Origin: Theobroma cacao
Taxonomy: Eukaryota > Streptophyta > Magnoliopsida > Malvales > Malvaceae
Reading direction: 5' to 3'
DNA: 64,000 nt
NCBI RefSeq assembly: GCF_000208745.1
Contig: NC_030851.1
Location: 36,167,442 to 36,231,441, forward strand
Positions 35,810 through 47,715 of this stretch are shown here, piece by piece (the stretch's first letter is position 1; each line of letters opens with the position of its first letter). Position numbers and translations under genes: made by a program. The notes below the pieces were generated by a model. That model did no database searches, had not been told where the DNA came from, and worked only from the letters and a program-made list of their open reading frames with translations.

Positions 35810-37807
35810 CTATCTGCTCATCCTTTTTCCAGCACTGGAGCCATGGCCAGTCCTTGATTCTTTTCCACATTTGCATGCCAACTTGCACATATTTTTATCC
35901 CCAAAAAAATTAATTAAACATGAAAACAGATCAATGAATTTTTACAACGTACTCAAATATTTGAAGTTGAAGAAAGTTTCCAGTTGATGCAGTTAATAAT
36001 AAGGAGGTAGGAGCAGGGGCAGAGCTAGCCAATTTTTATTGGGAAGGCCAAAGGTTAAGAAAAATAAGAGTTAAAAAATTTTTAAATTAATATATTGAAC
36101 TTAACCATTAAATATTAAAAATTAAAATAAATAAATAATTTTATATAACATGTAAATAAAAAAAAAAAACTTATAATAGTACTCTTAAAAAATTTTATTT
36201 GACGATGGTAATATCTTTTTTAATATAAATAATTAAATTATTTATAAAAAACTTATCATCCATTTTGTTTTGAAGCCTTATCTTTATCAATATAAGATTA
36301 AAAATTAATGTAATCAACATCTAATATTCTTATTTATTATATTTAAGTTTGTAATACTAAATATTAAACTATAAGGTATAAAATATAAATAGTTAAATAT
36401 GATATATAGAATTAATAATTTCTTCTTATACTAAATATAATTTCCTTTCAATTAAATATAAAACGTAAAGCACATTAAAAATATATACTTAAGATAATTT
36501 TTTCTTGTATAATTAGGATTAATAAAAAATAATATATTAGTGTAATTTTAAACAACAACCAATAATGCAACACTTGAACTTATATTTGAGAATTACATAT
36601 ATAATAATTAATTTTTTAATTTTTAAAAATTAAAATTATTAAAAATAAAATCTACATAACAGAAAAAAAATCATGACAAGTAAGAGATATAACCTATATA
36701 ACAAAAAAAAATATGATTGATGATTCGTAAAAATTTGTAGAAGAAAATCTATAGAAATTTAAAATATATGAGCTATTAATTGAAAAAACTAAATAAATAT
36801 AAATAATAATAGTAATATAAATAAAAACTTTATCTTTTTATAATTTCACAATATAAGGACAAAAAAGAAAAAAAAAGATGGGTGGAGAAACTTAAAAAAT
36901 TAAAAATAAATTTAAGAATTTGAATAAAATTGAATAGAGTTTATAAAGATCATTTTATTAATTATTATTATATTAATTATTTAATAAAAATTATTTTAAA
37001 AAATTATTAATAAATATATAATATATACAAAATTTCAAAAACTTTGGAGGGCCATGGCCCCCCGTTCCAAAGGGACGCTCCGCCCCTGGGTAGGAGGATG
37101 TACATACCGATAGACATGTCAAACCCACGGTTCTTGAGCTCACGATATTCTTGAGTCAAGGCACAAATCTCGCAGCAACAATGCAGCATGCAATCCCCAC
37201 AGCCGCCTCCCTTCAACATATACTGCTCTCTCATTTTCGTACGGTAAAAGCAAGAATAAAAGCTTGGACAATCGATGAGTACCTTTATTAGTATGTAAAT
37301 GATCGCACTTGCACCACAAGCTGCAGCACCAACAGTTACTACGAATTACAAAAATCGTCTTTAATTAATTCTTTTTATAGATGCGCACTTAATATATCAT
37401 AGAAAAACTAAGTTATAAATTAATTTCACTGTTGCTTATGGGTTGATCCTTTGTCAACAATCTTAGTAATCCGGCCAAAAGTGATACATGGGCGCCAACA
37501 GGCAATGCAACCTTAAGTTTAACATTTTAAATGAGTTAGATGATAAGAAGGCGATAATAATAAATTTTATTAATTTGTAGTATGCTTGCAGAAATTCGTA
37601 TGGTTAAAATTAAGTTCAATCAAATTTTAAAATGAAATTTATTTGATCTACATTTTCATATGCCCATAACATAATCTTAATAATTGAACTAATTTTGAAG
37701 AAATTGAAAAAAAAAAAAAAAGGCATACAAATTTTCATGTCGGACAGGCAATCGCAGAATCCGAGGGACCAAAGAACTTTATTATGAGGCCGGCCTGATG
37801 AGGTCAT
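35810..37807 (-). pseudogene. psi-PCR-B: decayed PLAC8/PCR gene
   Basis: Four exon remnants on the minus strand: 37807-37729, a second near 37505-37440, 37320-37108 and one near 35883-35810. They match PCR-A ([37 protein letters not shown]). Lesions: the true N-terminus is deleted, leaving only a substitute Met; the signature reads CIACWRPC (Cys to Arg); the exon 2 donor GT is now AT; the exon 4 acceptor CAG is now CAA; and 1 bp is lost near the tail. A 1.1-kb hAT-like element lies in intron 3. The 213-nt exon 3 is still fully open, suggesting recent loss. Confidence 0.88.
36014..37088. mobile_element. non-autonomous hAT-like element 1, in intron 3 of psi-PCR-B
   Basis: Ends CAGGGGCAGAGC and (inverted) CAGGGGCGGAGC form terminal inverted repeats. 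GGTAGGAG occurs on both sides (36006-36013 and 37089-37096), an exact 8-bp duplication. The 1075-bp interior is AT-rich with no transposase. The host intron is therefore about 1.1 kb longer than in PCR-A. Confidence 0.9.
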
Positions 37808-38053
37808 TGAGATTTCTTGAAAAAGCTAAATTAGAAAGCCATATCAAAGGAAGAAAAGCTTCTACGTACTTATTTATAGATACGGAAGACAACGTTTGCT
37901 GCTATCAAATAAAAAAAAATACTATTACAAAGAAACATCAAATAATCCGATTCTAATTCATCTTTGCGGGTCTCGTACTGCAATGACCAAAACGAGGTCT
38001 ACGCTTGTCGTCTTGCTTGGCTCCTTTGACCATTTAACGTGGAGGACGGACGA
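37808..38053. other. upstream remnant of psi-PCR-B
   Basis: It shares ATATCAAAGGAAGAAAAG and CTTATTTATAGATA with the PCR-A promoter, with about 70 bp around the original start deleted. Confidence 0.6.
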
Positions 38054-38061
38054 ACCATAAA

Positions 38062-38850
38062 CATAGGCGGACCCATGTTCAATAGAGTGGTGCCATGTGA
38101 CACCTCTCAATTAATATATTATTTTTTTAGAGTTTTATATATTTAATAATATTATGAACTTATTAATTTTATTAAATTTTATAGGAAGTGGGGGTCAGAA
38201 GGTAGATTTTATTAAAAGTTTATATATTAATAATATTTACATATTTTTTTAAAAAATAATATTTAAATATTATCAAAAAAATAATTTATATATTAATGTT
38301 TAAATTCTGCATGGAAAGATAAAAAAAAATTTATAATTTAAAATTTTATTAAAAAAATCAAAACCTAAACTACTCTCTTTTTTCAAAAATTTAAGTCTTA
38401 CTCTTAAGACCTACAATAACTTTGCTGTGTTTTTCATTCTCTCAAAACAACTAAACTAGGCTTCAATTGAAAGTAATTTTCAATCCAAATTAAGTTTTTA
38501 AATATTTTATGTCTAAATATTTTTTGATTGATTTGATAGTTTGGATTCAACTACGCAATCGAATGAATGACAAATAGATGAATAATTACTTAGTCACATA
38601 TATTGAAAAAGATATATCTGATAGTATTTCCACTTATACTATCATACAACATTTTTAAAATATGTAACAATTATCATGGATAATTATAGTTTTTTAAAAT
38701 ATTTTTACTTTTCAGTATTAAATGAATGCACTGAATTTATATTTTCTTTAATTTAATGTTAAAACTTCTACTTTATGAATTTTAATATATTTTTTTTAAT
38801 TATTATTTTAATTATGATACCACTCAGAAAAATTTCTGAGTCTGCCCTTG
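38062..38850. mobile_element. non-autonomous hAT-like element 2
   Basis: It starts CATAGGCGGACCC and ends GAGTCTGCCCTTG. ACCATAAA occurs at 38054-38061 and 38851-38858, an exact 8-bp duplication. The AT-rich interior has no gene. Its first 130 bp provide the uninterrupted reference for the split element at 39296-51632. Confidence 0.88.
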
Positions 38851-38858
38851 ACCATAAA

Positions 38859-39287
38859 ATACATTGGCAGCAAATTGTTAAGATAATTAAATAAATAGAA
38901 AAGATTGAGGAAATGGCCACCAATATTAATGGCACAAATTGTTTTTTTTTTTAAAGGTGATTTTGTTAGCATTATACCACTATGTCATCCAAAGTATTTA
39001 GCTGTTTACTAAACACTTCTATTGGCATAAGATATCTGGATTGTGCAAAAAGTAGAATATATACAATAACGTGTACAAACTGCTTCACAAAGTTCAGTTG
39101 CAATTTCCTTCCCTAACTTGAGCTAATGAAACAAAAGAAAGCTCTCTATCCTTTTCCTAAAGACCTGTGTTGTACCAAAGACTAATAGAAACTCTAGATT
39201 TCATCAAGCACGTTTTTCTCTAATCCATGGTTTCTTGTTTCTACCATAAAGCTATACTACATCCATTGAGTGCTTCAGTGTTGTTAT
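38859..39287. other. AT-rich intergenic DNA
   Basis: No gene or element ends recognised. Confidence 0.45.
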
Positions 39288-39379
39288 GTTGTACCCCAAG
39301 GCAGACCCAAGTTGATACAATTGGTGTCAAATGACATCACTGAAGTGTCAAAAATCTCTACTAATTATATTACTTTATG

Positions 39380-40206
39380 GGATTGTGACAGTTCAAAAGC
39401 CCTAAGGCTTGACGGGATCAACCTCAATTTCTTCAAACACTGGTGGCATCTTCTAAAGCAAGATATTTATGATTTTATCTCAAAATTCATGGATACATGC
39501 AAACTTGAGAAAAGACTTTACTCCTCCTCCATTGCTCTTATCCCCAAGGTTGATAACCCTACAACCTTAAAGGAATTTAGGCCCATTAGTCTGTGAATTC
39601 TCTGAAAAGATCTTGGCCAAGCCACCGGCTAATAGACTTAAAAAAGTTATGTCTAAACCGATCAATGATAACCAAACGGCTTCCATTAGAGAACAACAAA
39701 TCACAAAAAGCATCATGTTAGCTAATGAAATCATCCATAGTATGAAAAAAGGCATTTACAGCAATGGAGATTACATTTTGAAACTTGCTTTTGATAAAAG
39801 CCTTTGATTGCATGGATTGTAACTTTCCTTCACAGGTCATGGAAGCTATGGACTTTGGTTCTAAATGGAGGAAATGGATTTATGAATGTATTTCTACAGT
39901 TCGCATCTCTGTCCTTGTTAATGGATTAACCACTCAGGAGTTTTCAATGAAACGTGGCCTTCGACAAAGTGATCCACTATCGCTCTTCCTTTTCATTATG
40001 GTTGTGGAGGCTTTACATCTTCTTCTCATGAATTCAAAGTCTTGTCAATTGTTCTGGGGCATTACTATCTCATCCTCTAGTGTATCTATTTCTCATTTAC
40101 AGTTTCCAAATGACACCATCATCTTCATGGAGTCAAATCCACGCCATACTACTGTGGTTAAAAGGATTTTGAGTTACTTTGAGCTTACTTTGGGATTAAG
40201 AATCAA
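39380..40206 (+). pseudogene. LINE-2 ORF2, reverse transcriptase
   Basis: Recognisable blocks: DCDSSKALRLDGINLNFFK, LYSSSIALIPKVDN, ANEIIHSMKKG, motif A in broken form (LKLAF then a frameshift, KAFDCMD), MKRGLRQSDPLSLFLFIMV (motif B) and HLQFPNDTIIF where FADD is expected. Motif A Asp reads Ala, and FADD reads FPND, so the enzyme is catalytically dead. It ends at RINFN at the Mutator target site. Confidence 0.88.
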
Positions 40207-40215
40207 TTTTAATAT
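40207..40215. repeat. 9-bp target duplication TTTTAATAT, left copy
   Basis: TTTTAATAT recurs at 49049-49057. Nine bp is the hallmark duplication length of Mutator-like elements. Confidence 0.9.
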
Positions 40216-40756
40216 GAGGAAATTGTGAGAGAAGGACCTCGTGATAAGGTGATTTCAGAAATAATTGCCCATATAAAGTTATCTATTTCTACCCAAAAAT
40301 AAACATGAGTAGACCAAAATGCCCTTAAAAATATCGTTTCAAATAAATGCTCCGCTGTTTGAGCTATCTGCCTCCCGTTAGAGAGAAAATGAAAAACATT
40401 AAAAATAAATGCGCGCAGCTGTTTGGGCTCGGTCATCTTTCTCTGTCTCAACTCTGGCAAGTCTCTGTTGAACACCATTGTTGTCAGCTCTCTCAGATCT
40501 CTGAACTGTATGAGCTCTGTCAACTCTCTATTGAGCACCATCGTTATCTAGCTATGGTCTATCTCTCGGTATCTGACGACATTGTCGTAGATTAACACAC
40601 CCTATAGCAGAGATGACATCAAGGTACCTGTTATTGGGTTTATTTCTGCAACACACTTAAATTTTTGAAACATTTGGTGTAAATGATAAGATGGATTAGA
40701 AACATTGCCCAGAGTTGTTACACGCCATGCATCTATAACATGAGTGAACTGTTATT
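40216..40756. other. MULE left terminal region
   Basis: Contains the 13-bp block shared with the right end (40315-40327) and a twice-repeated CTCTnTTGAnCACCAT block near 40465-40540. No coding pattern is visible. Confidence 0.5.
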
Positions 40757-40759
40757 TTA

Positions 40760-41075
40760 GCGTGTCACGGTAGTTACTAGCGTGTTGTGGGTTAACTAGT
40801 TATTTGGGTTGTTAGCGTGTCACGGCTGTTCTTGGGGTGTGGTGGGTTAACTGAATTTATGAGTTTTTGGAGTGTCATGGCTGTTCCTGGTGTGTCGTGG
40901 GTTAACTGGTTTTTTGGGTTTTTAACATGTCACGGATGTTGGTGTAACTAGTCAGTAATTACAGTGATGCATGGCGTGTCACGACAGTGATGCATGACGT
41001 GTCACGACATTTTACTTAATATGCATGACGTGTTATAACATTTTACGTTATTTGTATGGCGTGTAACAACACGAC
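40760..41075 (+). repeat. MULE repeat array 1 (GTGTCACG type)
   Basis: Three units of about 65 bp contain GCGTGTCACGG and GTGGGTTAACTG. Three or four shorter copies of GCATGRCGTGTCACGACA follow. The core is the reverse complement of the core in arrays 2 and 3. Confidence 0.8.
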
Positions 41076-41154
41076 TGACAAATTTTTTATCACAGCATGT
41101 ATTGTGTAAAATGATTGATATTTGTTTTTGTAAAATTTCAGTGGGGTTCCAATT

Positions 41155-44133
41155 GTGCGACTTGTGATAAGACACAGTGGTCAGTGGGTGGATGGCATTT
41201 ACAAGGGTGGTGAGTCACGAATACGGGGGGTTAGGAGTGATTTTTCGTTTGTGGGCTTGATGAAGCTGGTTGAAGATGTTGTTGGGGTAAACTCAGAAAT
41301 TGACGAGACTGAGTTACATGCATTGATCAGTACACCCGGAGAGCTATCACGGCCAATTATCAAGGACGATAAGGATGTTGCATTAATTTTGCTAGAACAG
41401 AGGAATGTTCCAGCTGTGTATGTCAGCATTAAGGGACGCCAAACAAATGTCTTGTCACATGGAGAAGTTGGACAACATGGTAATCAGCTTAATCAAAATG
41501 AGATTTACAATGTTTCACGTATACCACAGCATTCAGTCCGTAACCCACAACAATGGCAATTGAGGTACGCACAAGAGTTTGTGCAACCTGGTAGACAAAC
41601 GACATTCACAGAACAGTTGGCTACACAATTTCGATCAAGATGTGCATCAAACCAATTTCTTGTTTCTCTTGAACAAATGCAACAATCGGGTGAAACTATA
41701 GAATGTGTAATGCCATTGTCAAATGAGAATACGATAGTTGAGGACAACAATGTGAGTTGGAGGGTGACACTGCGATGCTGGAGTATAATACTGCATTTGA
41801 TGAGGGAAATGAGGATTTGTTCGCTGCCGGTGAAGATAGATTTGATCACACTTCAGATGATGGGCTTGAACAATCGCAAGATGACAGTTTAGACGATGAT
41901 TACCTTTATGACAGTGACATTCCAATTTGCAATAATGTTGAAGGCGAAACGGAACCTGTTGAAGGTGTTGATGTAAGACATGTTAAGTGTGATGACCCCA
42001 TATACAATAACCCCATTGCTGGTGAGAATGGGATTCATTCCCTTGATACATTGCTCAATGACAGTGATCAAGAAAGGGGAAATGCAAGGATATCTCGTAC
42101 GTGGGTAATTACAAGTGCAAAAAGGTTCTCCTTCCAAACAATTACTACTAAGGAGTTGACATGTGCCGAAGATCGCTTATACAAAGGAAGAATGTTTTCG
42201 TCGAAGGCCGAGTTGAAACGAGCTTTGAACATGTTGGTTATAAAAGAGAAGTTTGCGATAAGAGTAAAAAGGTCATGTAAAGCTCGTTATGAGGTTGGTT
42301 GCAAGGACAAGGCATGCAAGTTCAGTGTTTGTGCAACAAAGTTACCCGATAGAGGAGAATATTGGAGAGTTTGAAAATTCCATAAAGTACACACGTGTAC
42401 CGTTGATGGTTTGCAATGACGATTTCCAACTACAAGTGTGAAGATGATTGGTGAACTTATGTCACACAAGATTCGGGCTAATGGAGTAGCATTAAGACCT
42501 AAGGACATAATTTGTGATATGAGGGTTCAGTGGGGATTGGAATGCTTGTATGGTAAGGCTTAGCAAGCGAAGGAGTATGCAGAGAGGCTTATTTTCGGTC
42601 CACCGGAGGAGTCATTTTAGCTACTACCATCGTATTTTTATATGTTGGAACAAGAAAATCCTGGCATAGTGACTGCAGTGGCTACGATGAGGAAGAGAGA
42701 TTCAAATATTATTTTTGGTCATACGGGGCTTGTATTCGGGAGTTTAGGGATGTAATGCGTACTACGATTGCAATTGATGCGACACATCTGAAAGGCAGGT
42801 TCAAGGGTGTTCTGTTTGTCACTGTATGCAAAGATGCGAACGAGTGTGTATATCCAGTTGCGTTTGGCATCGGCCATGTTGAGGACGAAGACTCATGGAC
42901 GTGGTTTCTTAGCAAGCTGCGTGATGCGGTTGGTTGTCCTGAAAACACTATGTTCATTTCTGATCAGCATCTCGACATTAAGAAAGCAATCCAAAATGCA
43001 TACCCAGAAGCGCACCATGGTTTATACAGTTACCACTTGAAAAAAAACTTTAAAAACAAGTTCAAGCGTGACGATGTTTGTATGCTTTTCACCCTTGCTC
43101 GAGATTGTTATAAGGTGGCCGATTTCAACAGACATATGAACCAGATACAGCAGATTCACTTGGGAACCCGCGCGGACCTTATGAGAATAGGGCCTGAGAA
43201 ATGGGCACGTGCATGTTCACCGATAAGGCAATACCAAATGATGACATCCAACATTGTGGAATGTGTTAACTCATACTTGAAGCATGCAAGACAAATGTCG
43301 ATCACTGTTTTGATCGAGTTCATTAGAGACATGTTCCAGCGTTGGTTCCATGAACGGTACGAGGAGGCCGTCAAGGTGACCACGCCCCTCAACCCTTTGG
43401 TTGCCAAGCAGTTGAGTAAAAGGTTCAATGATGCACATCGTTTTCTAGTTAAGCCTATCAATCGAGTGAAGTTCGAACTTAAAGACGGGAAGATGGACGG
43501 ACTTGTAAACCTATCCAGGAAGACATGTTCATGTTGTGAGTTCCAAACAGATTTACTACCATGCAGCCATGCCATTGCAGCAATAAGGTCAGAATATCTT
43601 TATTTCTTATTTGAACCGTAATTAACATAGCATTTACATTGTGCTTGAAGATTGAGTTTTTAGTGTTTTTCAGTAAATGCAATCGTGAAGCCATTGAATT
43701 CTGCGCTGACTACTACAAGACAATCGTTTTCGTGGAGGGTTATTCAGGATCCATTAGGCTGGTAAGGCATCCTAGTGAGTGGGACATCCCCCCTCATGTG
43801 AAACAAATTGTCATCTTGCCCCCACCTTGGCAAGGCCAAGCAGGAAGACCTAGAAGGAGAAGGATTCCATCAGCTGGTGAAGGTAGTCAAGCACGGAGAT
43901 GTTCGCAATGCAAAAGATACGGGCATAACAGACAGAACTGCCCATACCCATTTGCAGTTCCATCCACAAATTCGACACCATCTCCAAGTCAATCGGCCAC
44001 TCCACGACTGCGTCGACCCAAAGCATGTTCAAGTTGCAGACAAACCAGTCACTCACGCAACAACTGTCCAATACGAAGGACAATGTCTAAAAATGTAGGG
44101 TGTGTTGTGAATGAAGACAACCTGACCGCCTAA
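41155..44133 (+). pseudogene. MULE transposase, mudrA type
   Basis: Blocks in order: an N-terminal PB1-like segment (41155-41890), an acidic linker reached through a frameshift near 41760-41890, and the MuDR DNA-binding-like domain (42180-42374; YKGRMFSSKAELKRALNM, GCKDKACKFSV). A linker with at least four stops follows, then the DDE core (42755 on) with IAIDATHLKG, FISDQHLDIKKAI and TSNIVECVNSYLK, which carry the presumed Asp, Asp and Glu. A SWIM zinc finger (CSCCEFQTDLLPCSH) is next. An 86-bp intron (43588-43673, GT...AG) leads to a last exon with two CCHC knuckles (CSQCKRYGHNRQNC, CSSCRQTSHSRNNC). Stops include TAG at 42561-42563 in YGKAW. It cannot be active as it stands, although its catalytic block is nearly clean. 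Confidence 0.88.
43588..43673 (+). other. intron in the MULE transposase gene
   Basis: GTCAGA...TTTTTCAG. Removing it joins AIAAI to SKCNREAIEFC in frame, as in related plant transposases. Confidence 0.75.
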
Positions 44134-44182
44134 CTAAATGTGTCTGAAAATTGTAGTTGAATTCGTTTTGCTTTACAGATTT

Positions 44183-44425
44183 GTCTGCTCGATCATTCTA
44201 TGATGCACTTTTAGTTACAGACTTTGTTGCCAAAAATTTCAGGCAGATAAGCATGTCAAGGCCTTTGTCTGATCAAGATCGTGTTAAAGTACATTCTTAC
44301 ATTGTTTGTAAAAATGTTTCCGATTACAATCTCCATCAGACAGGAGCCATGTATTACTTATCTGCCTGAAATGTTTGGCAACAAAGTTCGTAACTAGAAG
44401 GGCCTCATAGAATGACCGAGAAGAC
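44183..44425. repeat. inverted repeat with 69-bp arms
   Basis: Left arm 44183-44251 and right arm 44357-44425 are imperfect reverse complements, with a 105-nt loop. Matching blocks include ACTTTGTTGCC with TTTCAGGCAGATAAG, and TCATTCTATGA. A transcript through it would fold into a long hairpin. It lies just after the transposase gene. Confidence 0.85.
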
Positions 44426-44430
44426 AAAAT

Positions 44431-45000
44431 GTCAAGATCCTCATACTATATGCGTTGGATCTGCAAAACATGGTATAGATGCACCAGTGAGTTAAGCCAT
44501 AATGTGCAACAAGGTATACAGAAGAAATAAATAAGGAATAAATGTGAGACACGCCATGCATAACAAGTAAAATGTTGTGACACGCCGTGCATATCAAATA
44601 AAATATTGTAACACGCCATTCATAACAAGAAAAATGAAATGACACGCCATGCATAACAAGATAAACTTGGTGACACGCCAAGGATAACGACCAAAATGTT
44701 CTGACACGTCATGCATAACAATTAAAATGTTGTGACACGCCATGCATAACAAGTTAAACTTGGTGACACGTCAAGGATAACAAGCAAAATGTTTTGACAC
44801 GCCATGCATATCAAAATCAAACGTTGTGACATGCCATGAATAACAAGTAAAATGTTGTGACACGCTAAAGCTTACACGACAACAACTAACTATAATACAA
44901 ATGTCATGACTCGCTAATGACCAAAAACCAGTTAAACTACTACCACTTAACCCCAAAAACTATCAAAACCATCAAGAAACACAGTCTAAACAGTTGCTAA
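44431..45000. repeat. MULE internal duplication, copy 1
   Basis: From GTCAAGATCCTCATACT through the 31-bp repeat array to CAGTCTAAACAGTTGC this segment parallels 47238-47830. It duplicates an exon start plus the repeat-bearing intron of the minus-strand gene. Confidence 0.8.
44550..44875. repeat. MULE repeat array 2, 31-bp tandem repeat
   Basis: About ten contiguous 31-bp units of the form GACACGCCATGCATAACAAG followed by tAAAATGTTGT. There are no spacers, so this is a satellite-like array and not a CRISPR. Confidence 0.92.
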
Positions 45001-45305
45001 ACGTAAACCATCAAAATACAAGCGAAGACAAAATAACGTACTTGTGATTTAAGGCCATCAAGAATTCGACCAACGATACGGTCCTCAATCGTCTGCATTG
45101 CTACACTCAATGACTAAATTGAAGCCTTCAGCTCGAACATATCTTTTTCATGCTTGCGCATGATCCGTCAGAGCTGGCGAGTTGTGACTGCTCCGACATT
45201 GACTGTTCTCGACTGGGTTAACTACAATAACATATGTAACTGTGTTATTCAATAATCATATATGGAATTGTTGAACATTAACCGTTACAACTTTAATATC
45301 CTAAC

Positions 45306-45840
45306 TAGTGGCTCGTTAACAGTCTGCGGTGGAGCCGGATCGATCGGTGCTTTAGGACCTGTCGTCGCTTTCGCATACTGCAATTACATATTTAACTGTG
45401 TTATTCAATAATCATGTATGAAATTGTTGAACATTAACTGTTACAACTTTAATATCTTTACCGCTGGCTCGTTAGCAGTCTGCGGTGGAGCCGGACCAAT
45501 CGGTGCTTCAGGACCTGTCGTCGCTTCCGTAAACTGCAATTACATATATAATTGTGTTATTCAATAATCATGTTTGGAATTGTTGAACATTAACCGTTAC
45601 AACTTTAATATCCTTACCGCCAACTCATTAGCTGTCTGCGGTTAGGTTGGACCGATCGGTGCTTGAGGACCTATCCTCGCTTTCGTAAACTGTAATTACA
45701 TAAATTACTGTGTTACTCGATAAACATATGTGGGAATGTAGAACACAAACCATTAGAACCAATCTTACCGACGGGTCGTTTCCACTCTGCATCTAAAGAG
45801 GACCAGTGGGTGGTTCTGGAGCTGCCGGCCCGTAGTCCAA
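45306..45840 (-). repeat. four tandem exon-intron units with 72-nt exons
   Basis: Exons 45306-45377, 45462-45533, 45618-45689 and 45769-45840 are each exactly 72 nt, separated by 79-84 nt introns. The three lower units are close copies of each other; the fourth is diverged. Each exon encodes a Pro/Ala-rich 24-residue peptide (GPEAPIGPAPPQTANEPA in one). Two units now contain a stop. Confidence 0.85.
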
Positions 45841-47349
45841 CTGCAAACACATAAATGTTATTCGATAATCATAAATAGAATTGGAGAACACAAAACTGTT
45901 ACAATTGTCCTTACCGACTGTTCATTGCCTTGACCATGGTCGTCCCCTTCATCCATCAACTCATCAACTAAAGCAGCAGTGGTGCGCATCCGTTTCGTGC
46001 CACCAGAGGCTCTTTTCTCCTTCAAGCTTCTCCTTTTTTGCCTCACACCTAAGCCCCAATCCGACCGATCTTCCATGTGCCCTATTGGCACGTACTCGTT
46101 GCCCTCCGATAACGAGACATCAAGGTCCACAAAATACTGCCGAAGGGCCTCATCTGCGATGGGTTCCAAAGTCTCCAGTGCCCACAACTGTAAATAAACA
46201 AATAAAATGTTGTCATTATCAAATAGGGAAAATTATTTAACAAATATAACGTAAAAATTAGCAGCTGTTCACTCACTTTGTCAAATGACTCTAACTTCTG
46301 AATTGTCTTGTAGAAGTCTTTTGGCTTCTGATTGCAATCCCATCTGCACATTAGTGGGAGGATGCTGTCCTTCGGACCAGAGGGGGCAATTATTTTTCGG
46401 AAGGCAGGAATTGCCTCCATTGCCCAGAACTGCATGTCAAATGTAACCATTATCAGACCGTCAATCATAAACGACTGCACCCATAAATTTTTTGTTCGAA
46501 AGGAAACTGAAAATGTTACGTTTTAGTACCTGTATCACCCATGCGAATCCGTAAATGTTGTAGCGTAACTGAGTTTCCTTTGTCACGCTCAAGTTAGGAA
46601 CTTCGAACCCCTTCAAAAGGTAGTCCAAGGTCAGCTTCCAAACATAGTGCCCCCATGGGAAGACATTCCAAGCGTCAATGTCCTCCACCAATGACAACAA
46701 CTAAGGCGTCACCCGTCTACAGTAGTCTTGACCAAATAAAATGTTATTTGCGATCAAGACGAGTGCCATCTTGGTCGCATCTCCTGGTCGCTGAAAGTTA
46801 CCCTTGAGGAAGGTATCAAGCAAAACCTGCAGCTTAACGCTGTCCTGCCCATTCCAGTATCTTGCATGAATTCCATCCACAGCTACCTCGTACGGTAATC
46901 TGAACACATCGGGCATTGGACCAAACTTCAGCCTGGTGATGAGGCAGAACTCCTGCTTTGATAGCCGCACCTTGCTCTTGCCAATGGCAAACCATAATTC
47001 GTGGTCCATTGACTACCTCTCAGTGATCCGGCGAATCATGATGCTGTGCAAGAGACCGGCGCAAAAGTACCCCTGTGGATAGACGTCCAGGAGCATTCCG
47101 AAGCAGGTACGCTTAACTGGATCGTACTCCCCCTTTTGTTGGAGAGTCTTTGTGATGTAATGCAGCTGCGACCACTTACAGTGAGTGTTAATTGCGACGT
47201 TGAATGCCCACTTCTCCCTCGGCACGATCAGCAAACTGTCAAGATCCTCATACTGTCTATGCTGGATCTGCAAAATATGGCACACATACACCAGTGAGTT
47301 AAGCAATCATGTACAACAAGGTACACTGAAGACATAAATAAGGAATAAA

Positions 47350-47715
47350 TGTTGTGACACGCCATGCATTGCAATCAAAATGTTGTGACACGCCATGCAT
47401 AACAAGTAAAATGTTATGACACGCCACGCATAACAAGTTAAATATTGTGACACGCCATGCATATCAAGTTAAAGGTTATGACACGCCATGCATATCAAGT
47501 AAAATGTTGTCAAACGCCATGCATAACAAGTAAAATGCTATCAAACGCCATGCATAACAAGTAAAATTCTGTGACACGACATGCATATCAAGTAAAATAC
47601 TGTCAAACGNTCAAACGGCATGCATAACAAGTAAAATTCTGTGACATGACATGCATATCAAGTAAAATGTTGTCACACGCTATGCAAAATAAGTAAAATG
47701 TTGTGACACGCTAAT
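47350..47715. repeat. MULE repeat array 3, 31-bp tandem repeat
   Basis: About twelve 31-bp units of the same family as array 2, including variants CAAACGCCATGC and GACACGACATGC. They lie inside an intron of the minus-strand gene. Confidence 0.92.
47610..47610. other. ambiguous base N
   Basis: The only N in the window lies in array 3, between a truncated unit and the next one. Unit length is disturbed there, so copy number in the assembly may be wrong. Confidence 0.95.

Noticed and set aside
42709..43694. Minus-strand frames overlapping the MULE transposase core
   Set aside because: They are shadows of the transposase coding strand.
44550..47715. Regular 31-bp repeats that could suggest a CRISPR array
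   Set aside because: Units are directly adjacent with no unique spacers, no cas genes exist and the context is a plant transposon.
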